From Nocardia miyunensis NBRC 108239 (GTDB taxonomy: Bacteria > Actinomycetota > Actinomycetes > Mycobacteriales > Mycobacteriaceae), in NCBI RefSeq assembly GCF_001613065.1, contig NZ_BDBQ01000078.1, positions 24,681 to 88,680 of the forward strand: 64,000 bases of DNA, given 5' to 3'. Position 1 is the first letter of the stretch, and each line of letters begins with the position of its first letter. Below, one piece after another: positions 50,505 through 58,937 of the stretch. The notes under the pieces were generated by a model, which saw only the letters and a program-made list of their open reading frames with translations, did not search any database and was not told the DNA's origin. Position numbers and translations under genes: made by a program.

Positions 50505-51284
50505 ATGCAATACGTCGAACCGTCCGTCGACATTCGCCGCGCGGGCGAGCGGTTCGCCACCGATGCTGGGTGGCTGGACTCGAAGCATTCGTTCTCGTTC
50601 GGCGGCCACTACGACCCGGACAACACCCACCACGGGTTGCTCCTGGTGAACAACGACGACATCGTCACGCCGGGAATGGGATTCGAGACGCACCCGCACC
50701 GGGACATGGAGATCGTCACGTGGGTCCTGCGAGGGTCGCTCGTGCACCAGGACTCGATGGGTAATTCGGGGGTGATCTACCCGGGGCTCGCGCAGCGGAT
50801 GAGTGCGGGTACCGGCATCCTGCACTCGGAGAAGAACGACTCCTGGCGCCTGTCCGCCGCCGATTCCGCACACGCGGCCCGCCACGAGGATCCTGTGCAC
50901 TTCGTCCAGATGTGGGTGGTACCCGACGAGGCCGGAATCACGCCGTCGTATGAGCAGCTCGAGATCGACGGCGAATTGCTCTCCGGCGGGCTGGTTCCCG
51001 TGGCATCGGGCATGCCCGAGCACGCCGACCACGCCGCGATCCGGATCAGCAACCGATACGCCACGATGCACGTGGCGCGGATGCAGCCGGGGCAGGATCC
51101 CATCACGCTTCCGGACGCGCCCTTCCTACATGTCTTCGTCGCGCGGGGGCAGGTCGCGATGGAAGGCGCCGGGGTCCTGGACGAGGGTGACGCCGTTCGC
51201 CTGCGCGGCGGCGGACAGGCACTGACCACGGATATGGGCGCCGAGGTCATCGTGTGGGAGATGCACGCGACGATCGCTACCTGA
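50505..51284 (+). CDS. Pirin family protein
   Basis: 259 residues from the ATG at 50505 (AAAGGCG upstream). Bicupin pirin: GWLDSKHSFSFGGHYDPDNT, TPGMGFETHPHRDMEIVTWV with the metal-binding H-x-H, GNSGVIYPGLAQRMSAGTGI with LHSEKN, VHFVQMWVVPDEAGITPSYE, and the weaker second cupin (LRGGGQALTTDMGAEVIVWE). Iron ligands (two His, His, Glu) appear intact. Pirins may act as quercetinase or redox sensor; the role here is unknown. It is followed by a strong terminator. Confidence 0.85.
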   Translation: MQYVEPSVDIRRAGERFATDAGWLDSKHSFSFGGHYDPDNTHHGLLLVNNDDIVTPGMGFETHPHRDMEIVTWVLRGSLVHQDSMGNSGVIYPGLAQRMSAGTGILHSEKNDSWRLSAADSAHAARHEDPVHFVQMWVVPDEAGITPSYEQLEIDGELLSGGLVPVASGMPEHADHAAIRISNRYATMHVARMQPGQDPITLPDAPFLHVFVARGQVAMEGAGVLDEGDAVRLRGGGQALTTDMGAEVIVWEMHATIAT

Positions 51285-51315
51285 TACCTGCGGCGGGCGA
51301 ATCGAACATAGGAAC

Positions 51316-51352
51316 GAGGATGCCCCTGTCACTCAGGTGAGTGGGCGTCCTC
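51316..51352 (+). terminator. Bipartite hairpin after the pirin gene
   Basis: Outer stem GAGGATGCCC/GGGCGTCCTC with an inner perfect stem CACTCA/TGAGTG. It lies 32 bp after the pirin stop and ends with GGCATTT. A good factor-independent terminator for a high-GC genome. Confidence 0.65.
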
Positions 51353-51469
51353 GGCATTTGTAGTGCGATAGCCGGTGTGGCTTCGAGACGACACCGTGCG
51401 CTCCCGGTGCCGCAATTGGGCGGTCACCAGGCGCGTCATCGGTTGTGGAAATCACGGGTGCGCGGGTCG

Positions 51470-52741
51470 TTATCTGCCGAGCAGGACGGTGCGAACCGCG
51501 GCGAGGTCGGTACCGATCTGCGCAGCCCGGGTCAGTGACTCGTCGACCATGTCTGCGAATCGTTGTGCCCCGCCCAGGGATTCGACGGTTTGTGCCGAGA
51601 TGAATTTGATCATCAGCGCCGAGGTTCCCGGTGGTAATCCGGCGAAGTGCACGGTAAGCAGGCCGTGGTCGGCCAGCAGCACGGCGGCCAGCAACGCTGT
51701 CGCCTCGATGGGAGCCAGTTTCACCGATCGGCCACCGCCGCGCCGGTCGAGTTCGTCTCGAATCGCCTCGCCGGTCAGCTCGAAGATGAACGGGGTGCTG
51801 TCGACGATGTCCCCGAGGCGGGCCTGCAGCAGTGCGCCGATCGTGGCGGTGGAGGCGACGAGATCGCGCACCTGTTGATCGCTGTACCGCCGCAGCGATT
51901 CCACGACCGCCGGATAGAGTACGGGGCGGCATTCGCTGCCCAGTTCGAAGGCGCGTGCGCGTGCGGCAGCGACGAGTTCGGTTCGCCCGCCCAATAACCC
52001 GACCCGCGGCCCCGCCACTCCGTACTTGTCCAAGCCGGTGGCGCACAGATCGACATCCAGCGCCAGGCTGCGCTGCTGGCCCAGTAGTGCAGGGCCGACC
52101 CGCGCTCCCCCCGCGTCGTCGAGCACGACTACTGCTCCCCGGGCGTGAGCCAGCTGCACGATCTGTTGCATATCCGTCTGGTCCAGGGCCTCGTAGGTGA
52201 CAGCGAGCCGGGTCAAGGCGACAACGCTCACGTCCGGCTCCTGCTCCAGCGCGGCACGGAACTCATTCAGGCCGACCGTGTCGGTGAACCGGGCTCCCGC
52301 ATCGCGTGCGGCGCGCCGCACACAGGGATGGCTGTAGCCGGCTGAGACGCCGATCACCGTGGACCCCGGCCGCGCACAGACCTGCATCGCCACGTAGATG
52401 GCCGCGGTCAGCCTGTTGGTCACGGCGATGTCGTGAACAGCCGGGGAGCCGCCGAAGTGTTCCAACCCGAGCGCCCGGACCTGCTCGCTATATGACGCCC
52501 CTGCCCATTCGTCGTCGAGTTCCCATTCGTCCGTATCCGCCGGTATGGGCAACCCCCGCGCGAGCCCGCTGACGTTGTACAGCGGCAGGGCTTTGGCACG
52601 CCGCAGACGGATCACCCGCCACGCCTGGTCGAGTTTGGCGACATGATCGCCCGTATCGCGGAGCACAGTCCCCGCGGCATAGGGTGTCTCGCCCGATCGG
52701 GCCGGGCGGGTCATCGGTATGGCCACTGCATGTTCGGTCAT
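51470..52741 (-). CDS. PLP-dependent enzyme, SelA/aminotransferase-like (fold type I)
   Basis: 423 residues. The layout resembles SelA-like and DgaE-type enzymes: FGGSPAVHDIAVTNRLTAAI near residue 97-116, STVIGVSAGYSHPCVRRAAR, VLDDAGGARVGPALLGQ with the PLP-binding Asp, and DLCATGLDKYGVAGPRVGLL with Lys239 as the probable Schiff-base lysine. SelA proper is unlikely because no selenocysteine genes are near and the N-terminal domain is absent. It could be an ammonia-lyase, racemase or transaminase. Divergent from a LysR regulator with palindromes between, so the pair probably forms a self-contained, inducible amino-compound enzyme. Confidence 0.7.
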   Translation of the reverse strand: MTEHAVAIPMTRPARSGETPYAAGTVLRDTGDHVAKLDQAWRVIRLRRAKALPLYNVSGLARGLPIPADTDEWELDDEWAGASYSEQVRALGLEHFGGSPAVHDIAVTNRLTAAIYVAMQVCARPGSTVIGVSAGYSHPCVRRAARDAGARFTDTVGLNEFRAALEQEPDVSVVALTRLAVTYEALDQTDMQQIVQLAHARGAVVVLDDAGGARVGPALLGQQRSLALDVDLCATGLDKYGVAGPRVGLLGGRTELVAAARARAFELGSECRPVLYPAVVESLRRYSDQQVRDLVASTATIGALLQARLGDIVDSTPFIFELTGEAIRDELDRRGGGRSVKLAPIEATALLAAVLLADHGLLTVHFAGLPPGTSALMIKFISAQTVESLGGAQRFADMVDESLTRAAQIGTDLAAVRTVLLGR

Positions 52742-52767
52742 GTATTCAGCTAAACACCGTCATTTAC

Positions 52768-52813
52768 CTGCAACAAGCGCATTCTTTGCAGCCTGATACA
52801 TGCATATTATGCA
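52768..52813. promoter_or_regulatory. LysR-type sites in the PLP-enzyme/lysR divergent promoter
   Basis: Two dyads: CTGCAA-N12-TTGCAG at 52768-52791 and TGCATA-T-TATGCA at 52801-52813, the latter ending three bases before the lysR start. Spacing and AT-rich character fit recognition and activation sites of a LysR regulator. Confidence 0.55.
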
Positions 52814-52816
52814 GCT

Positions 52817-53719
52817 ATGGTCGATGTGCGCGGCTTGCAACTTCTGCATTATCTGGATGTCCATGAGACCTTGGCCGCAGCCGCGGATGCCCTGTATCTG
52901 AGCCACTCCGCCGCCAGCCACCGGCTGGCCGTTCTCGAACGAGAGGTCGGGGTTCCGGTCACCGAACGCATCGGGCGCCGGTTGCGGCTCACCGAGACCG
53001 GGCGCGCTCTGGCTGCCTGTGCACACAGGCTGCACCGGGAGATCGAAACCACTGATGCGATCATCGAGCAGGCGCGCACCACGGTCGCGGGCCGCGTGCG
53101 TATCGGGCTGTTCCAGACCGCCGCCCTGCGGCTTCTGCCCGTCGTGCTGGGCGATCTGCGGACCGCCTACCCCGCGGTGACCCTCGAGAGCACCCAGACC
53201 CTCGCGTTGTCGGCGCTGACGAGTCTGCAGACCGGGGAACTCGATCTGGCCGTCGTACCCGCCTATCACTACCGCAACGCCCCACCGCCGCCCGGACTAC
53301 ATCACGAGCGGTTGTACACCGACCGCGCACAACTCGTTCTGCCCGAGAACCATCGGCTCCACCGCAGAACCGATCCGATCGATATCACCGAGCTGCGTGA
53401 CGAGGAATGGATCGCGGGAGAGACCATCACTCATCTGCTCACCCCTTGGTGCGAACAGGCCGGGTTCCGGCCCGCGATCGTCCATCACAGCAGCGAGTAC
53501 CGGGTCATGATCACACTCGCTGGCCTCGGGTACGGAATCACCTTCCTGCCGATTATTCCCAATCTCATTCCGACCACCCCCCACGTCGTACTCAAACGCC
53601 TCGACATCCCCGACCACCACCAGGACGTGCTGCTGATCTGCCGCGATACCAGCCGCGCCCGCCCCGCGGTGCAGGCCGTCCGCGCACTCATACTTCAATG
53701 CGCACAGCAGATCTCATAA
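52817..53719 (+). CDS. LysR family transcriptional regulator
   Basis: 300 residues. Winged helix 5-62 (LQLLHYLDVHETLAAAADAL, YLSHSAASHRLAVLEREVGV, TERIGRRLRLTETGRALA) and a periplasmic-binding-like effector domain (GRVRIGLFQTAALRLLPVVL, LQTGELDLAVVPAYHYRNAP, IPNLIPTTPHVVLKRLD). Divergent from the SelA-like PLP gene, which it presumably activates. Its 3' end overlaps by a few bases with the SDR remnant on the other strand. Confidence 0.85.
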   Translation: MVDVRGLQLLHYLDVHETLAAAADALYLSHSAASHRLAVLEREVGVPVTERIGRRLRLTETGRALAACAHRLHREIETTDAIIEQARTTVAGRVRIGLFQTAALRLLPVVLGDLRTAYPAVTLESTQTLALSALTSLQTGELDLAVVPAYHYRNAPPPPGLHHERLYTDRAQLVLPENHRLHRRTDPIDITELRDEEWIAGETITHLLTPWCEQAGFRPAIVHHSSEYRVMITLAGLGYGITFLPIIPNLIPTTPHVVLKRLDIPDHHQDVLLICRDTSRARPAVQAVRALILQCAQQIS

Positions 53720-54120
53720 ACACGCGGCCCGATGGCCGATCAGAAAGTGTTGTGGCGCAAGAACAACGGTGCCGATTCGGTTGCCGATGCGTCCGCCGAG
53801 GCCGGCGACCGCGAACTGCTGCAACTCCTGGTTCTGATTCGGGTCGGTGAACACACCCGCCCGTCGATCGCGGTCGGCAGGATAGCGTTGACGGTGCCCC
53901 CGCGGCCGGTGAGTTCCAGTGCCAGCACCTGCACCCTGTAGGACGGTGCCAGTTTGCTCGAGCCGTACAGCGCCTGGTTCGGGACCGGGGCGATGAATGT
54001 GCTGGTCCCGATGCAGATGATCCGGCCGCCGTTGGCGACGTGGCGTGCTGCGGCCCGCAGGGTGAGCAGCGTGCCCTTGGTGTTGCGGGTGAATGCCTGG
54101 TCGAACTGCCGGTGGATCAG
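53714..54120 (-). pseudogene. SDR family oxidoreductase, truncated and frameshifted
   Basis: From about 54120: FDQAFTRNTKGTLLTLRAAA, RHVANGGRIICIGTSTFIAP, YGSSKLAPSYRVQVLALELT and TVNAILPTAIDG, i.e. the middle and end of an SDR. The Y-x3-K motif reads YGSSK, so the catalytic Tyr/Lys are kept. Near 53880 the frame shifts to GVFTDPNQNQELQQFAVAGL. The Rossmann N-terminus is missing; the aldo/keto reductase gene starts where it should be. Confidence 0.65.
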
Positions 54121-55100
54121 CCGTGGAGCGTTCCCATCTGTTCGGGGGCATAGCGGTCGCCAGTGACCACGCCGCGCGGCGCGACCGCCTCGATCGCGGC
54201 AATATCGTCGGCACTCAGCGTCACTTCTGTCGCGGCGACGTTTTCTTCGAGGTAGCTGCGGCGCTTGGTGCCGGGGATGGCCACCGCTTCCTGATGCTGG
54301 ACCCAGGCCAGTGCCAACTGGGAGACCGTGACGCCCTTGTCGTTGGCGAGGCGGCCGACCTCGCTGACGACGTCGAGGTTGCGGTCGAAGTTCTCGCCCT
54401 GGAATCGCGGGTCGTTGCGGCGCCAGTCGTCTTCGGTGAAGTCGGCGGGACTGGTGATCGCACCGGAGAGGAAGCCGCGCCCCAACGGGGCGTAGGCGAC
54501 CAGCCCGATTCCCAGCTCCTGCAGCGTGTCGCGTACCCCGTCGTTTTCGATGCCTCGCTCGAACAGCGAGTACTCGGTCTGAACGGCAGTCAGCGGGTGC
54601 ACGGCGTGAGCACGCCGGATGGTCTGCGCGGAGGCTTCGCATACGCCGATGTAGCGGACCTTGCCCTCGTCGACCAGTTCGGCCAGCGCGCCGACGGTCT
54701 CCTCGATGGGCACCTTGGGATCGATGCGGTGGAGGTAGTAGAGGTCGACGTGGTCGGTGCCCAGGTGCCGCAATGAGCGTTCGAGGGCTCGGCGGACGTA
54801 TTCGGGCCGGCCGTTGAGGTCGAGCACCGTACCGTTGTCGTCGATCTCGATCCCGGTCTTGGTGGCGACCACGGCAGCGTCGCGTCGGCCTGTCAGCGCT
54901 CTGCCCAGCAGTTGCTCGTTGATGAACGGCCCGTAGGCCTCGGCGGTGTCGAGCAAGGTGACGCCGAGTTCGAGCGCACGGTCGATGGTGGCCAGCGCCT
55001 CCGTCTCGTCGGTGGCGCCGTAGTAGACGCTCATCCCCATGAGGCCCAGGCCCTGGGCGCCGACGGACAAGCCCTGGCTTCCCAATGCGCGGTGTCGCAT
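54117..55100 (-). CDS. Aldo/keto reductase
   Basis: 327 residues from the ATG at 55100 (GGGAG upstream). TIM-barrel AKR: LGSQGLSVGAQGLGLMGMSV, LLDTAEAYGPFINEQLLGRA with Asp and Tyr of the catalytic tetrad, VVATKTGIEIDD with Lys, YYLHRIDPKVPIEETVGALA with His, and VTVSQLALAWVQHQEAVAIP then GTKRRSYLEENVAA for NADPH binding. It resembles YajO/IolS-type reductases of broad aldehyde specificity. Downstream it abuts the SDR remnant. Confidence 0.88.
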   Translation of the reverse strand: MRHRALGSQGLSVGAQGLGLMGMSVYYGATDETEALATIDRALELGVTLLDTAEAYGPFINEQLLGRALTGRRDAAVVATKTGIEIDDNGTVLDLNGRPEYVRRALERSLRHLGTDHVDLYYLHRIDPKVPIEETVGALAELVDEGKVRYIGVCEASAQTIRRAHAVHPLTAVQTEYSLFERGIENDGVRDTLQELGIGLVAYAPLGRGFLSGAITSPADFTEDDWRRNDPRFQGENFDRNLDVVSEVGRLANDKGVTVSQLALAWVQHQEAVAIPGTKRRSYLEENVAATEVTLSADDIAAIEAVAPRGVVTGDRYAPEQMGTLHG

Positions 55101-55378
55101 GTGTAACTCCCTTCTCCCGCAGAGGTGACAACTGATTGGAAGGGGCAACTGCTGAATAGATGCCCCTCCGATCCCCCGGAAAGTGAAACTGACCCTGGCC
55201 CAGCCCGCCGTCGCGCCAGGTACACCTCTTTCGCGTCGGGCCTTCGGCCAACACCTCGGGCTACGGCGTAACGCCGAGTCGACGCGGACGGGCCTGGAAG
55301 GCGAGAATGCGCCGGACCCAGCTCGTGCCGCGGGCTGGCACGCGTGCGTCGGTGACAGCGGCCGAAGCCTGCGCGCGG

Positions 55379-55846
55379 TTACGGCTGGGAGGCGCGGGTC
55401 TCGGTCCAGTCGACCATCAGCCGGCGTTCGGCGAACAACCACTCACCGTCCTGCTTGACGAATTGGTCCAGATAGCGAATCGAGGCGATCATCAGTTTCC
55501 GTTGCCCGGCCTCGTCGGAGAACACGTGGTGGGCGATGCAGTAGCTTTCGCCCGTCGCCCGATCGCCGTCGAGATCGACGGTGCTCTGCCCGTTGAAGTG
55601 GGTTGTCGCGGTGTAGGTGTTCAGGTTCTCGAAGATCGGGATCAACGCATCGCGGCCGTGTAGATCCTGGGTCGGCTCCGCGGAGGTGGCGTCCATGTAC
55701 ACCACGAAATGCGTGTCGGTGGTGAACAGCTCACGCTGGCCCTTGGCGTCGCGGCGGTCAGCGCAGTGGGCGTAAGCATCGACCAGCTCACGGATCGCCA
55801 GCCGATCGGCGGCTTCCTGCGGTGAGAGTGCAGAGTGCGCATTCAC
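55379..55846 (-). CDS. SnoaL-like/NTF2 family protein
   Basis: 155 residues from the GTG at 55846 (AAAGGGGAT upstream). One cone-shaped SnoaL_4-type domain: LAIRELVDAYAHCADRRDAK, LFTTDTHFVVYMDATSA, TYTATTHFNGQSTVDLDGDR, TGESYCIAHHVFSDE and a final RRLMVDWTETR. Such proteins include isomerases, dehydratases and ring-opening hydroxylase partners. It lies head to head with a tetR gene; a palindrome sits between, so it is the likely target of that regulator. Confidence 0.82.
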   Translation of the reverse strand: MNAHSALSPQEAADRLAIRELVDAYAHCADRRDAKGQRELFTTDTHFVVYMDATSAEPTQDLHGRDALIPIFENLNTYTATTHFNGQSTVDLDGDRATGESYCIAHHVFSDEAGQRKLMIASIRYLDQFVKQDGEWLFAERRLMVDWTETRASQP

Positions 55847-55886
55847 GGCGGTATCCCCTTTCGCCGAAGCTAGAACTAATTGACAC

Positions 55887-55896
55887 TTGTATACAA
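55887..55896. promoter_or_regulatory. TetR-type operator
   Basis: TTGTATACAA, a perfect 10-bp palindrome in the AT-rich 101-bp gap between the SnoaL-like gene and tetR. Confidence 0.5.
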
Positions 55897-55947
55897 TCAT
55901 GCTGTAAGTTTGCTGGCAAGGAAACTTTTGGACAGAGGGGGGCATAG

Positions 55948-56520
55948 GTGAGTGTTCAGCCCGATCCTCGGGTTGCCCGGACGAACCATGCGCTGCGACA
56001 GGCCGTGGTGGAACTCGCCTCGCAGCGACCGATCTCTCAGGTCACCGTGGCCGAGCTGGCAGCCCGCGCAGGGACCACCCGCGCGACCTTCTACAAGCGT
56101 TTCATCAGCCCTCAGGAACTTCTGATCGAGGTGTTGTGCGCGGATCTCGATCGAGGACATCGGCTCGAAGACGAGAACCGTTCAACAGGCCGATACTCGG
56201 GACCCGAACTCACCCGAATGGGCGTCGACGAGGTTGCCGAACATGTGCTGAGATTCGAGGCGGTCTACCGCCACGTCTTGGAGGACCGGGCCGACCATGT
56301 CGTGCACCAGGCCCTGGTGCGCCACTTCGCCGACTACACCCTCAGGCAACTGCTCGACCTGGACCTCGCGGGGCTGCCGCCCGCCAACCGCCACCTCATG
56401 GCCCAGTTCCTCGCACACGGATTCGCCGGTGCCATCACCAGCTGGCTCAGCGACGAAACCCTCACCAAACAGGAACTGGTCGATGCCGCCATCGCGTGCG
56501 CGCCCGCGTGGTGGAGCTGA
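55948..56520 (+). CDS. TetR family regulator
   Basis: 190 residues from the GTG at 55948 (GAGGGGGG upstream). Helix-turn-helix: TNHALRQAVVELASQRPISQ, VTVAELAARAGTTRATFYKR, FISPQELLIEVLCADLD; then a TetR_C-type ligand domain with HVLRFEAVYRHVLEDRADHV and FLAHGFAGAITSWLSDETLT. Divergent from the SnoaL-like gene. The ligand is unknown. Confidence 0.82.
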   Translation: MSVQPDPRVARTNHALRQAVVELASQRPISQVTVAELAARAGTTRATFYKRFISPQELLIEVLCADLDRGHRLEDENRSTGRYSGPELTRMGVDEVAEHVLRFEAVYRHVLEDRADHVVHQALVRHFADYTLRQLLDLDLAGLPPANRHLMAQFLAHGFAGAITSWLSDETLTKQELVDAAIACAPAWWS

Positions 56521-56791
56521 ACAGCGTATGTCTCCCACCGCATCAGGTACGGGCGCGGCCACGGTCGTGCCCTTGACTGGTAGTGGTTATGAGTATCTGC
56601 ATGAGGTTCCGGCTTATATGAATGGCACCGGTTCGACGGGCTGGATGATCACCGGCTCTGGCTCACTTCCGGCATGGGGAGCGGCTTATACCTCATGCTG
56701 AGGCTGGTTGGCCCGGTCGGTCGTGTCATCGCCTCGAGTGGCTCCGGCAGATGTGGGTGATGTAGGTGATGTAGGGAAGTTGGTGGCCCGG

Positions 56792-57655
56792 TCAGTGGGT
56801 GGTCCGGGGCTCGGCGCTGCCGGCGCCAACTTTGGACTCCTCGTTCAGTACGGGTTCGACCTCGGCGGAGCTGTGCTCGCGGCGGTGCTGCTGGTGGCTG
56901 TACGCGATCCCGGCGATGAGGACGGCCAGCAGCGCGGCCGAAGTTCCGTAGGTGCCCAGTGCCAGACCCCCGGACGCGTGCGGTTTGGACAGCAGGTCGC
57001 CGCCGGTGGCTCCGAGTGGACGAGTGAGCACGAACGCGATCCAGAACAGCAGAACGCCGGGGATTTTCGTGAAGTAGTGCGCGGCAAGGATTGCGGCCAT
57101 GACCGCGGCGATGAGTACGGCGCTGCCCCAGTAGCCCAGACCGGAGCTGTCGGACAGGAAGTCGCCGGTCGAGGTGCCCAGGGTGTTGGACAGCAGGATC
57201 GCCGCCCAATACAGCAGTTCTCCCCGGAAGGTCGTGATGTTGGCGACGTCGTAGGTTTGGCCGCTGAATTTCCATATCAGGAACACCGCAGCCAAGCCGC
57301 TGATCAGTATCGCGGCACCGGCGGGATAGCCCAATCCCCCAGCGGTGGACGTGCCGTGCCCTGGGCCGCGGTTGAGCAGGTCGGACATGGTGGTACCGGC
57401 TGTGCTGGTCGCCGCGATCACGGTCCAGTACAGCGCCGGGTGGAATCGGCGGGCGCGCAGTTGGATGAGCAGGCTCACCACCAGGATGGCCAGGAACAGC
57501 AGGGTCGCATCGATGTAGCCGAGTTTCAGGGTTTGCGAGATCATGTCGCCGCCGGTCTCGCCCAGGGTGGTGGCGGCGATCTTGAGTACCCAGAACATGA
57601 CGGTGATCTGCGGCAGCTTGTAGCGGGTGACAAGGTCGCTGGCCGGTACTGTCAT
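56792..57655 (-). CDS. COG4705-like multi-repeat membrane protein, copy 1
   Basis: 287 residues from the ATG at 57655 (an earlier ATG at 57691 is possible). Four internal repeats each end in a G-x-x-x-x-D motif next to a helix: AATTLGETGGDMIS, STAGTTMSDLLN, NTLGTSTGDFLS and PLGATGGDLLS. Starts KLPQITVMFWVLKIAATTLG; about eight to nine helices. Same family as the protein at 58938. The function is unknown; the repeated Asp/Gly sites facing helices suggest a cation- or proton-linked role (inference). An 11-bp-phased direct repeat lies 70-90 bp upstream. Confidence 0.75.
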   Translation of the reverse strand: MTVPASDLVTRYKLPQITVMFWVLKIAATTLGETGGDMISQTLKLGYIDATLLFLAILVVSLLIQLRARRFHPALYWTVIAATSTAGTTMSDLLNRGPGHGTSTAGGLGYPAGAAILISGLAAVFLIWKFSGQTYDVANITTFRGELLYWAAILLSNTLGTSTGDFLSDSSGLGYWGSAVLIAAVMAAILAAHYFTKIPGVLLFWIAFVLTRPLGATGGDLLSKPHASGGLALGTYGTSAALLAVLIAGIAYSHQQHRREHSSAEVEPVLNEESKVGAGSAEPRTTH

Positions 57656-57724
57656 ATCCTCCACTCGCTTCTCACCGCACATGCGGCGCATCGGATGATC
57701 TCGCTCTGTAGTGTGCCCGAGCCG

Positions 57725-57742
57725 AGCTGAGACCAAGCTGAG
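57725..57742 (+). promoter_or_regulatory. Response-regulator-like box A
   Basis: AGCTGAGACCA followed by AGCTGAGG: two GCTGAG half sites exactly 11 bp apart (GCTGAG begins at 57726 and 57737). Same motif as boxes B, C and D. It lies upstream of the COG4705-like gene on the opposite strand, reading away from it. Confidence 0.5.
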
Positions 57743-57745
57743 GAA

Positions 57746-58402
57746 CCAGCGCTTGGTACGCGACGCGGGACCGGCGCTGACCCAGTCGGCACTGCGGGAT
57801 CGTGCGCTGCCTGGGCTGGTCGTCGTACAACGGTGTCGCGCACTTGGCCGCCAACGCCGCCTGAACCCGACCCCTGGAACCGGATATGGGACGGTCTATT
57901 GAGAATCGTCCCGCGCAGAATCAAGGGCCCAAGTTATAGGCAGGTTACCGAGAAACGTGCGCCGCATGCTTCTAGGTGGCGGAAAAGTCCGTGGTACTGA
58001 CCGTTTTCCCCGTTATAGGAGGCATGCGCTGGGGGACTCGCCGGAGGATTGCCAGATGAGTGGGTGGCGTGGATGGGGTGGGCATCCGCCGTCGCGATAT
58101 CGGGTGGAGAAAGACATAGCGCGGTGGTGGAGCCCCGCCCGCCCGCATCGTCTCCGGCACAGGCGAGGCCCCGGGCGAGGGGTACGGCAGGCACCGATTG
58201 CAGAGCTGAGCGTTGAGCGCGCAGCGCGGGGTCTTTGATTCTTCCGTCCATCCCTGGTTGCGCCGGATGTCTTCCCCCCGGGTCCAGATCCCTACCGCGA
58301 CGGCTTTCGGACTCGGGGCCGTGCGGATTCGCAGCGGCGCTGGGATACCTGCTCGCGCTGTGTGGTCTATGGGTCTGGCGACAGCACGGCCGGGCCGGAG
58401 CG
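57746..58402. other. Stretch without a confident gene
   Basis: A 60-codon plus-strand frame at 58056-58238 has a good ribosome-binding site (GGAGG, 8 bp) but Arg/Trp-rich shadow-like composition. No other frame resembles a family. Treated as empty. Confidence 0.3.
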
Positions 58403-58840
58403 TCACCCAGTCGTAAACCGGTCGGCCGCTTCGACATACGAGGCCAGGTGGGCCAGTGCGGAGGCGATCCCGGCCTCGTGTGCTGCTTGGTCGATGCCCG
58501 GTGGCACGTCGGTGGCGATGACGGAGACCTCGCTTCCCGCACTGGTGGCGGTGATCTGCCAGGTCATCGTCATGGTGCCCGCGTATGAGGGGTCCTGTGC
58601 CTCGAACACCGCCTGCTGCATTACGCGCTCGGGCGGTACCAGTTCGGCGAACTCGACGTCGACGACATCGGTCGCATCGGAACTCTTGCCGGGGGCCTCG
58701 ACCGGATCGAGATAGGTCAGGACCATCCGGAACCCGCCACTGCGGCTGGGGTCCCACCGCTGGATCCGCCCGCGCATACCGTCGGGTGGCAGCCAAGTCT
58801 CCAGGGACTCCCGGGCACAGCATTCTGCTGCCCGCCTGGA
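58403..58840 (-). pseudogene. SRPBCC (AHSA1-like) protein, N-terminus missing
   Basis: The frame reads SLETWLPPDGMRGRIQRWDP, GGFRMVLTYLDPVEAPGKSS, VVDVEFAELVPPERVMQQAV, MTMTWQITATSAGSEVSVIA and IDQAAHEAGIASALAHLASY, typical of an AHSA1 domain from its second strand on. The first strand and helix (which would start the protein) are replaced by the start of uppP. The chimeric frame is open from 58930, so a fusion protein might be made, but a functional SRPBCC fold would lack its first strand. Confidence 0.6.
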
Positions 58841-58852
58841 TCGGCGGCCAAT

Positions 58853-58930
58853 GGGGCTGGACACCGGGAACAGCTCGCTGACCCCTTGCAGTGCCCCGAC
58901 GACGATCGATTCCAGATAGGTGATGGCCAT
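58853..58930 (-). pseudogene. Undecaprenyl-diphosphatase (UppP/BacA) N-terminal fragment
   Basis: MAITYLESIVVGALQGVSEL followed by FPVSS is the diagnostic start of UppP (E-x2-x4-G-x2-E-x-F-P-V-S-S). It is cut after 25 residues and fused in frame to the SRPBCC remnant. The ATG lies seven bases after the COG4705-like stop, so the original order was COG4705-uppP. Confidence 0.65.
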
Positions 58931-58937
58931 GTCCGAT

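Noticed and set aside
51470..52741. selA (selenocysteine synthase)
   Set aside because: No selB/selC/selD, different N-terminus; only the fold and lysine region are similar.
58056..58238. 60-codon frame with a good ribosome-binding site
   Set aside because: Arg/Trp-rich product without any family resemblance; probably chance.
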